Shown: positions 9,769 to 18,425 of the stretch, in pieces | How the letters are laid out: every line of letters starts with the position of its first letter | Position numbering within the stretch: the first letter of the stretch is position 1 | Assembly (NCBI RefSeq): GCF_008086345.1 | Contig: NZ_CP043006.1 | Location: 1,486,032-1,550,031 of the forward strand | Length of the DNA: 64,000 bases | Reading direction: 5' to 3' | From: Chitinophaga sp. XS-30 | GTDB taxonomy: Bacteria > Bacteroidota > Bacteroidia > Chitinophagales > Chitinophagaceae | Made by a program: the position numbers and the translations under genes | The notes under the pieces: model-generated | What the model was told of the DNA's origin: nothing | What the model saw: only the letters and a program-made list of their open reading frames with translations | Database searches by the model: none

Positions 9769-10740
9769 CTATTGCATAAAAGCCATAATGATCGTGCGCA
9801 GGCTCATGGCGATCACCAGCACACCCACGATGATCATCAGCGGTTTTCTTTTCATCCGCTTCACCAGCACTGCCGCAAAAGGAGAGGCGATCACACCGCC
9901 AAGGATCAGCCCTATGATCACCTGCCAGCTGTCCACACCATTGAATAACAGGAAGGTACCGGCGCTGGACACGGAGATAAAGAACTCAGCCGCGTTTACG
10001 GAACCGATGGTATAATTTACCGTGCGTCCTTTGCTCAGCAGGGTAGACGTAACGATAGGTCCCCATCCGCCGCCGCCCACAGCATCCATGAAGCCGCCGA
10101 AGAAAGCGAGGGGCCCCAGCCTGCGGGTCTTGCTCTTCGGTTTGTGGCGCTGCAGCGCCTTGCGCAGGATGAGCACACCGAGGATCATGAGATATGCGCT
10201 CATAAAGGGTTTGATCACTTCGCCGTCTATCTTGTCGGACAAAAGATAAGCGCCGATAATGGCGCCGAGCATGCCGGGGATCAGTAAATGGAGGAATAAT
10301 TTCTTGTTGACGTTGCCGAGTTTGAAATGGGCGATACCCGAGGCCCCGGTGGTGAATACTTCCGCAACATGCACACTGGTGCTGGTCATCGCCGGGGATA
10401 CGCCGAGGCCCAGCAACAGCGATGAAGAAGTGGCGCCATAGGCCATGCCCAACGCCCCGTCGATCACCTGCGCCGTAAGGCCCACACCCATAAAGAAAAG
10501 CAGCTTGTCCGTAAAAATATTCCTGGTGATCCGGGCGATCTGCGTTTGCGTATCATGCGAAATGCCGTAAACATAAGTGAACCACAGCCCGGCTACCACC
10601 GCCAGCACGGAAACGCCGATGGATACCCAGATCCAGCGCTTTCTGTTATTGTCTTCATTTACAAGATCAATAAGCACCTTTTGCGTTTCAACGGTAGCGA
10701 CGCGTTGCTCAACCTTATCGATCACCTCGTTATTCGACAT
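9769..10740 (-). CDS. Sulfite exporter TauE/SafE family membrane protein
   Basis: 323 residues with about eight hydrophobic segments in the pattern of the TauE/SafE (DUF81) family, which moves small anions such as sulfite, sulfonates or organic acids across the inner membrane. The duplicated family core is visible as GALGMAYGATSSSLLLGLG near residue 108 and GFMDAVGGGGWGPIVTSTLL near residue 220. An N-terminal hydrophilic stretch of about 35 residues precedes the first membrane segment (WIWVSIGVSVLAVVAGLWF). The substrate is not predictable and no sulfur-metabolism genes are adjacent. Confidence 0.88.
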   Translation of the reverse strand: MSNNEVIDKVEQRVATVETQKVLIDLVNEDNNRKRWIWVSIGVSVLAVVAGLWFTYVYGISHDTQTQIARITRNIFTDKLLFFMGVGLTAQVIDGALGMAYGATSSSLLLGLGVSPAMTSTSVHVAEVFTTGASGIAHFKLGNVNKKLFLHLLIPGMLGAIIGAYLLSDKIDGEVIKPFMSAYLMILGVLILRKALQRHKPKSKTRRLGPLAFFGGFMDAVGGGGWGPIVTSTLLSKGRTVNYTIGSVNAAEFFISVSSAGTFLLFNGVDSWQVIIGLILGGVIASPFAAVLVKRMKRKPLMIIVGVLVIAMSLRTIIMAFMQ

Positions 10741-10907
10741 AAATTATAATACTTGTATAGTCTACAGGAATTGTGGACTAAAAATATACTTAATCCCCGG
10801 TATATCCAAATATTTTGCCCCTGATCCGGAAAAATGGCGGGGAACTGCGGCGGGGCTTCAGTCCCCGCCGGAAATCACAGGGCTGCCCGAGCAAAAAACG
10901 GACAAAA

Positions 10908-10939
10908 AAGGGGTGTATCATCATCCTGATACACCCCTT
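10908..10939 (-). terminator. Terminator of lspA, GGGTGTATC-type stem
   Basis: A 13-bp perfect stem (AAGGGGTGTATCA) with a six-base loop is followed on the minus strand by TTTTTTG. It lies 27 bases beyond the lspA stop codon. The stem core is shared with hairpins at 4188 and 35392. Confidence 0.85.
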
Positions 10940-10965
10940 GCTTGCGGAATATTTTTGACGATATC

Positions 10966-11640
10966 TTACATCGCCTGTTGCTTGTCATTTACCATAACAC
11001 CGCTTTCCACCCCCGCAGGCGCTTCCTCTTTTTTGACCAGGAAGCGTTTCTGGAAGAGCAGGATAGCGATCACGCCAACGGAGATCGCAGCATCCGCGAT
11101 GTTGAATACCGGGCGGAAGAAAATAAAATGCTCACCGCCCCAGAAAGGCACCCAGTCCGGCAAAGTACCGTCGAACAGCGGGAAATACAGCATGTCCACC
11201 ACATTGCCGTGCAGGAAAGTACCGTAACCGCCGCCTGAAGGCATGAACTGCGCTACATCATAGCGGGTGCTGGCGGAAAAGATCAGGCCATAGAACATGC
11301 TGTCTATCAGGTTGCCTGCCGCGCCGGCCAATATCAGGGCGCCGCAGATCAATAAACCTTTATGGTATTGTTCCTTGACCAGTTTGTTCATATAGAAGAA
11401 TCCCACTACTACCGCAACAAGCCGGAACAGTGTCAAGGCTATCTTGCCGAATTCTCCGCCGAATTTCAAACCATAGGCCATCCCTTCATTTTCAATGAAA
11501 TGAATATAAAACCAGCTGGATATCACCGGGAACTGTTCTGCAATGGTCATATTCGTTTTGATCCAGAACTTCAGCACCTGGTCAGCCAGCAGGATCAGCA
11601 CTACTATCAGGACAATGTGACGATATTTCAAAATTTTCAA
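10966..11640 (-). CDS. lspA: Lipoprotein signal peptidase (signal peptidase II)
   Basis: A 224-residue inner-membrane aspartyl protease that removes lipoprotein signal peptides. The two catalytic Asp motifs are NLIDSM near residue 108 and FNIADAAISVG near residue 185, with four hydrophobic segments. It is longer than the usual 150-170 residues because of an insertion between the motifs. No ATG or GTG precedes the conserved N-terminus: an in-frame stop lies just upstream, so translation probably starts at TTG (11640, or the next TTG at 11631). A TATTTTTG -7 box (minus, 11655-11648) sits just before it. The many lipoproteins in this window are its likely substrates. Confidence 0.92.
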   Translation of the reverse strand: MKILKYRHIVLIVVLILLADQVLKFWIKTNMTIAEQFPVISSWFYIHFIENEGMAYGLKFGGEFGKIALTLFRLVAVVVGFFYMNKLVKEQYHKGLLICGALILAGAAGNLIDSMFYGLIFSASTRYDVAQFMPSGGGYGTFLHGNVVDMLYFPLFDGTLPDWVPFWGGEHFIFFRPVFNIADAAISVGVIAILLFQKRFLVKKEEAPAGVESGVMVNDKQQAM

Positions 11641-11695
11641 ATTTTCTCAAAAATAATGTATTATTTGAAAGATGCTAATCTGCCAGCGTTATGTT

Positions 11696-14188
11696 TTATT
11701 CCTGGAAATACACCCTTTTTACGCGTTGGGATATACCGGTGAGTATTTCGTAGGGAATGGTTTCCGCCCATCCCGCCAGCTGCTGTACGGGCAGCTCTTC
11801 TCCGAAAACGATCACTTCATCACCTTCCTCTACGCCGGGAATGTGGGTCACATCCAGCATGAGCATATCCATGGCCACAACTCCCGCCACAGGGGCAAGC
11901 TTTTGCCGGACGAGCATTTTGCCTTTACCGTTGCCCAGCCGCCTGGGGTACCCGTCGGCATAGCCGATGCGGACGGTCGCAATAACGGAAGGCACTTCGG
12001 CTTTCCATTTCCCGCCGTATCCGACAGTATCTCCCGCGTGTATGCGTTTCAGTTGCGCCACCGTTGTTTTCAGCGTGCTTACATTCCGCAGGTTCTCCTG
12101 GAATCCGCCCGCATTGTCCACCCCGTACATGCCGATCCCCAGCCTTACCATGTCCAGTTGCAGCTCCGGATGCCGGTGAATGGCGGCGCTGTTGGCAATA
12201 TGGCGGATCACGGCATAACCCAGCTGTGTCTGCAGGTTCACGCTCATTTTATTGAACAGCTGGCCCTGCCTGCGGGTAAGCTCATCATTATCCGCATCCT
12301 CGCTGGCGGCGAGGTGACTGAATACGGATTGCACTTTGAACAGCCCGTCTATTTTCAGCCGCTGTACGAGTGCGGGCATATCCTGTTCTTCAAACCCGAG
12401 GCGATGCATGCCCGTATCCAGCTTGATGTGTACGGGATAATCCGTTTTATTGGCATAACGTACTACTTCTTCGAATTGTTCCAGGCTGTGCATGGAATAC
12501 AGCTCCGGTTCCAGGTTCCATTGCAGAATGGCATCAAAAGTGGTCGGTTCCGGGTTCATGACCATGATCGGTACCGTGATGCCCGCGCGGCGCAGTTCTA
12601 CACCTTCATCCGCATATGCCACGGCCAGGTAATCCACGCCGTGGAACTGCAGCAGGCTCGCGATCTCGTAACTGCCGCTGCCGTAAGAGAAGGCTTTTAC
12701 CATGGCCATCAGCTTTGTGCCGGGTTTCAGCGTGGCCTGGTATGCTTTTATATTATGCGCAATGGCACTGAGATTGATCTCGAGGATGGTCTGATGGGCT
12801 TTCTGTTCCAGCAGCTTGCTGATCCGCTCGAACTGGAATACCCTGGCGCCTTTCACGAGGATGGACTCATGCTGGAAGTCCGCCGGGTTGAACTCCTGCA
12901 GGAATTCTTCGGTGGTGGCATAAAAGGCGCTCTTCAGGCTACGGAAGCACAGCTTTTCGCGGACGATGCTTTTTCCGATGCCGATGATCTTCTGGATGCC
13001 TTTTTGTTCCAGCATGCCCGCCACTTCTTCGTATAAAGTGGCTTCGCTTTTGCCGCTCTGCAGGATGTCGCTCAGGATCACCGTGCGGGCCGAATGCTGC
13101 CGCTGCTGCTGCAGGAAGTCCAGCGCAATGGCCAGTGATCCGAGGTCTGAATTATAGCTGTCATTGATGATGCTGCAATCGTTGATGCCCTGTTTCAATT
13201 CCAGCCGCATGGCGATATTGCCAAGATGGTCCATCCGTTCCTGGATCACTTCCTGCGGTTTGCCGAGGTAAAGCATGAGCGCCCAGCAGTGGATCGCATT
13301 CTCGATGGAACCCTCATCCACAAAGGGAATACGGATGAACAGCGGTTCCTGTTTGTAAAGCGCATCTATGCGGGTGTGACTTTCGTTCCTGTCAACACTG
13401 ACAATACGAAGGTCTGCATCCGTTTTCCGGCTCCAGGTCAGCAATTGCAGATCATTATCCACTTCCCGTTTACCAACCAGGTTATGGAAACTGTTGACGC
13501 ATTCGTTGAGCGCCAGATAATCCTTGCAATAGATCAGCACATCACTTTTCATGAAAAGGATGAGCTTTTCATTCACTTTCTGGCGGATGTTCAGAAAGCC
13601 TTCGTCATGGGCTTCGCCGATATTGGTGAAGATGCCGATGGTGGGCCGGATGATCTTTTCCAGGTTCACCATTTCGCCGGGCTGGGAAATACCGGCCTCA
13701 AAGATACCGAGCTGATGGTCCGCATTCATCTGCCATACGGAAAGCGGTACGCCGATCTGCGAATTGTAGCTTTTCGGGCTGCGGACGATGCGGTAATCTT
13801 TTTCCAGCAGCTGAAAAAGCCATTCTTTTACGATGGTCTTGCCATTGCTCCCCGTGATACCGATCACCGGCACCTGGAACTGCTGGCGATGCCAGGCCGT
13901 GAGGGTGTGCAGCGCCTGCATGGTATGTTTTACCAGGATGATGTTGGCATGCGGGAATTCGTGCAGCGGAGGCGGTTCGCTGACCACAAAGTTGCTGACG
14001 CCTTTCCGGTAAAGTTCCTGCATGTATTGGTGCGCATTCCGGCGGTCGCTGACAAGGGGAAAGAACAAAGAAGTTTCTGCCGTTAACAATTTGCGGCTGT
14101 CCAGCAAAATATGCTCAATCTCCGGACTCCCCGTCTGCTGCAACAATTCACCCTTCAGGATCTTGCTGATACTTTCTGCTGTGTACAA
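11696..14188 (-). CDS. Bifunctional MurF-like ligase / alanine racemase fusion
   Basis: An 830-residue two-domain protein. Residues 1 to about 450 are a Mur ligase with the ATP-binding loop GITGSNGKT near residue 113. The rest, from LEINLSAIAHN at about residue 455, is a fold-type III alanine racemase with the PLP lysine in MVKAFSYGSG and the C-terminal tyrosine region RIGYADGYPRR. It would make D-alanine and join D-Ala-D-Ala to the peptidoglycan precursor. Such fusions are known in Bacteroidota. A separate MurF is encoded at 20314-21588, so the ligase half here may be redundant or specialised. It lies between terC and lspA on the same strand. Confidence 0.93.
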   Translation of the reverse strand: MYTAESISKILKGELLQQTGSPEIEHILLDSRKLLTAETSLFFPLVSDRRNAHQYMQELYRKGVSNFVVSEPPPLHEFPHANIILVKHTMQALHTLTAWHRQQFQVPVIGITGSNGKTIVKEWLFQLLEKDYRIVRSPKSYNSQIGVPLSVWQMNADHQLGIFEAGISQPGEMVNLEKIIRPTIGIFTNIGEAHDEGFLNIRQKVNEKLILFMKSDVLIYCKDYLALNECVNSFHNLVGKREVDNDLQLLTWSRKTDADLRIVSVDRNESHTRIDALYKQEPLFIRIPFVDEGSIENAIHCWALMLYLGKPQEVIQERMDHLGNIAMRLELKQGINDCSIINDSYNSDLGSLAIALDFLQQQRQHSARTVILSDILQSGKSEATLYEEVAGMLEQKGIQKIIGIGKSIVREKLCFRSLKSAFYATTEEFLQEFNPADFQHESILVKGARVFQFERISKLLEQKAHQTILEINLSAIAHNIKAYQATLKPGTKLMAMVKAFSYGSGSYEIASLLQFHGVDYLAVAYADEGVELRRAGITVPIMVMNPEPTTFDAILQWNLEPELYSMHSLEQFEEVVRYANKTDYPVHIKLDTGMHRLGFEEQDMPALVQRLKIDGLFKVQSVFSHLAASEDADNDELTRRQGQLFNKMSVNLQTQLGYAVIRHIANSAAIHRHPELQLDMVRLGIGMYGVDNAGGFQENLRNVSTLKTTVAQLKRIHAGDTVGYGGKWKAEVPSVIATVRIGYADGYPRRLGNGKGKMLVRQKLAPVAGVVAMDMLMLDVTHIPGVEEGDEVIVFGEELPVQQLAGWAETIPYEILTGISQRVKRVYFQE

Positions 14189-14210
14189 TTTAATATGGTT
14201 TTTTTAGCAC

Positions 14211-14241
14211 AACCTTACGGGGACTCTAAACCCGCAAGGTT
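14211..14241 (-). other. Imperfect hairpin between terC and murF-alr
   Basis: AACCTTACGGG faces CCCGCAAGGTT across a nine-base loop with one mismatch. Neither strand has a strong T-run after it, so it may be an attenuator or a weak terminator rather than a standard one. Confidence 0.4.
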
Positions 14242-14255
14242 CAATATGATGATCA

Positions 14256-15206
14256 CTAGTCCTCCAGCCTGCCTTCCGGTTTAACCGGCAGCTTTTTCTG
14301 GAACAGTATGGAGTAAACGATGGAACCGGCAAGGCAGGCAACGATAACGATCAGCGATACCCATACCGGCAGTTTGAAATGCCAGATCTCGGCCAGCATT
14401 TTCAGGCCGATGAATACGAGAACGATGGCGATGCCCTGTTGCAGGTAATCGAACTTGTCCACCGCGCCGCGCAGTAAAAAGAACAGCGAGCGCAGGCCAA
14501 GCACGGCAAAGATATTGGAGGTATAAACAACCAGCGGTTCCTTTGAAATGGCAAAAACGGCCGGAATGGAATCCAGGGCGAAAACGATGTCTGTCACCGC
14601 CAGCATCACCACTACAACGGCGAGCGAGGTAAAATACACTTTGCCGTTGTGGTTGATGGTGAACCGGTCATGCGGCTCCGCATGGGAAATACGCATGTAT
14701 TTCTGCATGAACCGGTAAGCGAAATTCTCTTCCGGCTTGAACTCTTCATGCTGGTCTACCACGAACATCTTGATGCCGGTGTACACCAGGAAGGCCCCGA
14801 AAATATAAAGTATCCATCCAAATTTCGCGATCAGCGCAACACCCACTGTTATGAAGATGGCGCGGAATACAATGGCCATGAGAATGCCGATCAGCAGCAC
14901 ACGGGCATAGCTGGTTTCTTTTATCTTGAAGAATCCGAAGATCAGGATGAATACAAAGATGTTGTCGATGGAAAGCGACCATTCCATCAAGTAGGCGCTG
15001 ATATACTCGATAGCCATCACGGAGCCGTCCTCATACCAGATAAATCCGAAGAAACCGAGTGACAATGCCACCCAGAAACAGGTTTGGAGCAATGCCTTTT
15101 TGATAGATATGGTCTGCCCTTTTTTACTCAGCAGGCCAAGGTCGAAAATAAGCGCTAACACAATCACAATACCAAATACGGCATACGTCCATTGCTGTGG
15201 TGTCAT
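14256..15206 (-). CDS. TerC/Alx family integral membrane protein
   Basis: A 316-residue protein with about nine hydrophobic segments. The family core is visible: MEWSLSIDNIFVFILIF near residue 71, FRAIFITVGVALI near 112, and TDIVFALDSIPAVFAIS near residue 205, whose acidic residues in the membrane are characteristic of TerC. The family includes E. coli Alx and is linked to manganese export and membrane metal homeostasis. ATG at 15206 is the first methionine of the first membrane segment. No tellurite or stress genes are adjacent, so a metal-homeostasis role is inferred from the family alone. Confidence 0.9.
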   Translation of the reverse strand: MTPQQWTYAVFGIVIVLALIFDLGLLSKKGQTISIKKALLQTCFWVALSLGFFGFIWYEDGSVMAIEYISAYLMEWSLSIDNIFVFILIFGFFKIKETSYARVLLIGILMAIVFRAIFITVGVALIAKFGWILYIFGAFLVYTGIKMFVVDQHEEFKPEENFAYRFMQKYMRISHAEPHDRFTINHNGKVYFTSLAVVVVMLAVTDIVFALDSIPAVFAISKEPLVVYTSNIFAVLGLRSLFFLLRGAVDKFDYLQQGIAIVLVFIGLKMLAEIWHFKLPVWVSLIVIVACLAGSIVYSILFQKKLPVKPEGRLED

Positions 15207-15275
15207 TTGACGGTGAAAAATTTAATGAATGGCAAAGATAATGTTTTCGAAGTTTCCTTTCCGGGAAAAGGGCGC

Positions 15276-16991
15276 TTATGCGGCATACCTGCGTTGGCGG
15301 ATGAACTGGAACACCATGGCAAACAGCAATATAGCGCCGATGGGGACTGCAAATGCGATCAGCTGCCACCTGGTGCGGTCCTGTTTCACTTTTTCGGCAT
15401 CCAGCAGCCGGAGCGTCAATGCTTTATTGCGGGTGTCCATCACCGGCGTTTCATTGGTCAGGTATTCCAGGCAGTTGAGGAAGAATTCCTTGTTGGCGAA
15501 CACATATTGAGGATTGAACTCGTTCACACCCATCTGCATGGGGCCGTTCTTTTGTGAGACCACATTGGTGACAATGTCCGCATCACTGACCACGATCATA
15601 CGGTTGAGGGTGTCCGATATTCCCTTGAAATCCTTTCCGGTAGAGGCTTTAAGTGCAGCGCGATCTGCTGCGCCGAGCCGGTTGTTATACAGGGAAGGGA
15701 ACCTGCCTTCAAGCAAAACAGCTGTTGGTATGTGCTGCTGGCGGTATTCCCGCGGGTTGGGTTGCTGTTGCACGCTTTCAAGGCTGATCTCCGCAGGCGC
15801 CTTGATGGTCCGGCTACGGGCCGAGGTGGCCAAAAGAACGGTTTTACGGATATCCCCGCCTTTGATGGTATCTATGGAACTGGCAAAACGGCTCATCACC
15901 AGGTCCATATTCCGGACAATGGGGTGGGTATTGCCGGGTGTCAGCAGGGGGAAGTAGGGGAAGGGTACCGGCCGTATCTGCGGTTTGTCCCCGATGTTGC
16001 CCACCACAAGCGGGATCATATCGCTTTGCAGGTCCATGACCAGGTCCTGGTTCACCCGCGCGCCATATTTGAAAAGCAGGTCTTCCAGCTGAAGGTCCCG
16101 GCTGAAGGCCACAAAACTGCTGCCCCGCAGGCTGTCCACCGAGGCCGTGAGCGGTTCGATGAACCAGAACACTTTACCGCCATGCATGACATACTGGTCG
16201 ATCTTCAGCTTGTCCTGCTCCGTAAAAGTTTCCACGGGCCGTACGAACAGCACGGCATCGAATTCCTGCGGTATGAAAGGGTCGTATTTCAGGTTGATGG
16301 TATCTACCTGGTAAATTTCGTGAAGGGTTTTCAGGGCATCATAAACGTTGCTGCCTTCCGGTTGGCCATGCCCCAGCATATATCCTACGAGCGGGCGTTC
16401 CGGTTGCAATAACTGGCTGATGGCGCTGGCGAATTTGTATTCCAGGAGGGCTTCCGAGCTGTTGAGCGCCTGCATCGGGTCCAGTCCGCCCTGGCTTTTG
16501 AGCAGGTTGATGCCCGTTTCCCGGCCTTTGGTGGAGAGCACCGCGCCGGGGAAAATAAGCCTTTCGGCAAAGGCGTCGTTATTGTCTTCCTGCACCTGCA
16601 GGTTGAACGGCAGGATGCCTTTGGCCATCAGCGTATCCTGGAAAGACATCCGTAACGAATCCGGCAGGTCCGTACCGGGATTGACAAAGCGAAAGCGGAT
16701 ATTGCTGCCGCCGTACTGCTGGAACTCTTCCAGCAATTCCCGCGTAGCATCGGCCAGCTGGCGGAACCCGGCGGGGTAATTGCCCTTCAGGTACACCTCG
16801 ATGTTCACCGGGGCGTCCAGCTTGCGCAGCATGTCACGGGTGGAAGGCGCCAGCGTATAACGTTTTTCGGCGGTAAGGTCCCACCGCGCATGAAAATACG
16901 AGGCGGCAATATTGACAGCCACCAGCAGCAGTACGATGCCGATGGTGCGTTGGAGGTATTTCTTGCGTTTATCCGTTCTTGTTATTTCCAT
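15276..16991 (-). CDS. gldG: Gliding motility ABC transporter auxiliary protein GldG
   Basis: A 571-residue protein with an N-terminal membrane anchor (about residues 13-31), a large extracytoplasmic part of the GldG/ABC-2-associated type (YTLAPSTRDMLRKLD near residue 43), and a C-terminal membrane segment (LIAFAVPIGAILLFAMVF near residue 546). With GldF and the ATPase GldA it forms the ABC transporter needed for gliding motility in Flavobacterium johnsoniae. It follows gldF by 10 bases in the same operon. gldA is not in this window. I assign it from overall architecture and its tight pairing with GldF. Confidence 0.9.
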   Translation of the reverse strand: MEITRTDKRKKYLQRTIGIVLLLVAVNIAASYFHARWDLTAEKRYTLAPSTRDMLRKLDAPVNIEVYLKGNYPAGFRQLADATRELLEEFQQYGGSNIRFRFVNPGTDLPDSLRMSFQDTLMAKGILPFNLQVQEDNNDAFAERLIFPGAVLSTKGRETGINLLKSQGGLDPMQALNSSEALLEYKFASAISQLLQPERPLVGYMLGHGQPEGSNVYDALKTLHEIYQVDTINLKYDPFIPQEFDAVLFVRPVETFTEQDKLKIDQYVMHGGKVFWFIEPLTASVDSLRGSSFVAFSRDLQLEDLLFKYGARVNQDLVMDLQSDMIPLVVGNIGDKPQIRPVPFPYFPLLTPGNTHPIVRNMDLVMSRFASSIDTIKGGDIRKTVLLATSARSRTIKAPAEISLESVQQQPNPREYRQQHIPTAVLLEGRFPSLYNNRLGAADRAALKASTGKDFKGISDTLNRMIVVSDADIVTNVVSQKNGPMQMGVNEFNPQYVFANKEFFLNCLEYLTNETPVMDTRNKALTLRLLDAEKVKQDRTRWQLIAFAVPIGAILLFAMVFQFIRQRRYAA

Positions 16992-17001
16992 GGTTCATCG
17001 G

Positions 17002-17739
17002 TTATCCCTGCCAGATCTTGCGTTGCAGGGATATTTTTGTCAAATAGAGCATCAGCCCCGTTACACTGAAAAAATAGATGATATCCCGGCTGTCTACCAC
17101 GCCACGGCTGATGGAATTATAGTGATAACGGATACCGGCCATTTGCAGATAATAGTCCGCACCACCCGAGAATACCGGTACTTTGCTCAATGCATCAAAG
17201 CCGTTATAGAAAATGTAACAGGTAAAGATCGCTACAAGAAAGGCCACCACCGCATTGGTCGTGAGGGAGGATGCCCATATGCCGATGGCGGTGAAAGTGC
17301 CGCCCAGCAGGCACAGGCCGATGTAAGAGCCGATGATGGCGCCATTGTCCAGCTGGCTGCCGCCGGCTGCAAGAGCGGAAATGGCAAGATAATAAACAAT
17401 GGTAGGCACCAGGGCGATCAGCACGATCAGCACACAGGCGCCGAATTTTCCCATCACGATCTGCCACCAGGTGATGGGCTTGGTGCTGAGCAGCTCCATT
17501 GTGCCGCTTTTGAACTCATCAGAAAGGCTGCGCATGGTAATAGCCGGTATCAGCAGCAGGAATATCATCGGCGCCAGTTCAAAAAGCCCGTCCAGATCAG
17601 CATATCCCATATCCAGCAGGCTGGTGTCCGGGAAAACAAAGAGGAACAGCCCGTTTGCCAGGAGGAACAGGATAATGGCAACATACCCGGTGATGCTGCT
17701 GAAAAACTGGTGGATCTCTTTTTTGAATATTGCGAACAT
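17002..17739 (-). CDS. gldF: Gliding motility ABC transporter permease GldF
   Basis: A 245-residue ABC-2 type permease with six hydrophobic segments. The cytoplasmic loop signature SDEFKSGTMELLSTKPITWWQIVMGKFG near residues 71-98 is typical of the NosY/GldF type. The gene starts at ATG 17739 and is followed after 10 bases by gldG. Together they form the membrane part of the gliding ABC transporter. The operon is preceded by the 347-base intergenic region that carries copy B of a dispersed repeat. Confidence 0.92.
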   Translation of the reverse strand: MFAIFKKEIHQFFSSITGYVAIILFLLANGLFLFVFPDTSLLDMGYADLDGLFELAPMIFLLLIPAITMRSLSDEFKSGTMELLSTKPITWWQIVMGKFGACVLIVLIALVPTIVYYLAISALAAGGSQLDNGAIIGSYIGLCLLGGTFTAIGIWASSLTTNAVVAFLVAIFTCYIFYNGFDALSKVPVFSGGADYYLQMAGIRYHYNSISRGVVDSRDIIYFFSVTGLMLYLTKISLQRKIWQG

Positions 17740-17949
17740 GACGATGGCAAATATATAATTTACAAATTATGAATTTTCATAAAACGGGATAATTGCGGTA
17801 AAAGAAAAAGGAAGGGCCTTCAGGGGCCGTTTGCCCCAAAACGTTGCGGCCGGTGTATATATTTTCCGTTGTGGCAGACATAATGTATGTGCAGAGGGCG
17901 GCCTGGTGGTGTGCGCCGGGGGCAGGAACAATAGTAAATAAAAAAATGA

Positions 17950-18004
17950 GAGGATGACTCAATAGTAAAATGAAGGCGCTGAGCATCGCGTAAACGAAGA
18001 TTAT
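17950..18004. repeat. Dispersed 55-base repeat, copy B
   Basis: It matches copy A at 4111-4165 at about 46 of 55 positions without gaps. As in copy A, a similar short flank (here AAAAAATGAG) occurs both just before the repeat and again just before the hairpin at 18028, so each locus looks like two diverged copies of one unit 78-80 bases apart. Confidence 0.7.
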
Positions 18005-18027
18005 CTCCATAAGGAACCCGAAAAAAT

Positions 18028-18056
18028 GAGGCTGCATCAGCGGTTGATGCAGCCTC
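18028..18056 (-). terminator. Terminator of the iscS-sufA operon
   Basis: A 12-bp perfect stem (GAGGCTGCATCA) and five-base loop are followed on the minus strand by ATTTTTTCG. It lies 30 bases beyond the sufA stop. Confidence 0.85.
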
Positions 18057-18085
18057 GTTGACCCTGAAGATCGTATGTATACCGG

Positions 18086-18412
18086 CTATACGGCGAAGCT
18101 CTCGCCGCAGCCGCAGGTGCGGCTGGCATTGGGATTATTGAAATAAAACCCTTTGCCGTTCAGTCCGTCAGAAAATTCCAGTATTGTATTGCACAGGTAG
18201 AGGAAACTTTTCAGGTCCGTCACCACCTTTATACCTTTATCTTCGAACACCTGGTCCTTCGGTTTGTCCTCGTTATCAAATTCCAGCTTATAGCTGAGGC
18301 CGGAGCATCCGCCGCCTACAACGGATACACGCAGGAAATAATCCTCCCCTAATGTGCCGTCCGCTCTGAGTGCCGCTACTTTCTCCCGTGCCTTGTCGCT
18401 GATGTAAATCAT
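18086..18412 (-). CDS. HesB/IscA family iron-sulfur cluster assembly protein
   Basis: A 108-residue A-type carrier that delivers Fe-S clusters to target proteins. The three conserved cysteines are present: one in VVGGGCSGLSYKLEF near residue 35 and two in the C-terminal CGCGESF. It lies 13 bases downstream of the cysteine desulfurase gene and surely shares its transcript. It could be named SufA, IscA or ErpA; sequence alone does not decide. A strong terminator follows. Confidence 0.93.
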   Translation of the reverse strand: MIYISDKAREKVAALRADGTLGEDYFLRVSVVGGGCSGLSYKLEFDNEDKPKDQVFEDKGIKVVTDLKSFLYLCNTILEFSDGLNGKGFYFNNPNASRTCGCGESFAV

Positions 18413-18425
18413 GGCAGTCCTCTTT

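Larger units (their letters stand above)
17740..18085. other. Longest intergenic region; repeat, hairpins, no gene
   Basis: The 346 bases between gldF and sufA contain no convincing open frame. From right to left on the minus strand they hold the sufA terminator, the 55-base dispersed repeat, an AT-rich spacer, a GC-rich palindromic patch near 17805-17860 (GGGCCTTC and CGGGGCCG-type segments), and presumably the gldF promoter close to 17740-17790. Confidence 0.55.

Noticed and set aside
11672-13036. Open plus-strand frame of 454 codons opposite murF-alr
   Set aside because: It lies wholly antisense to a conserved two-domain enzyme and shows no recognisable sequence.
17800-17860. GC-rich palindromic patch upstream of gldF as a terminator or riboswitch
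   Set aside because: The arms are short and interrupted, no T-run follows on either strand and no conserved riboswitch core is visible.
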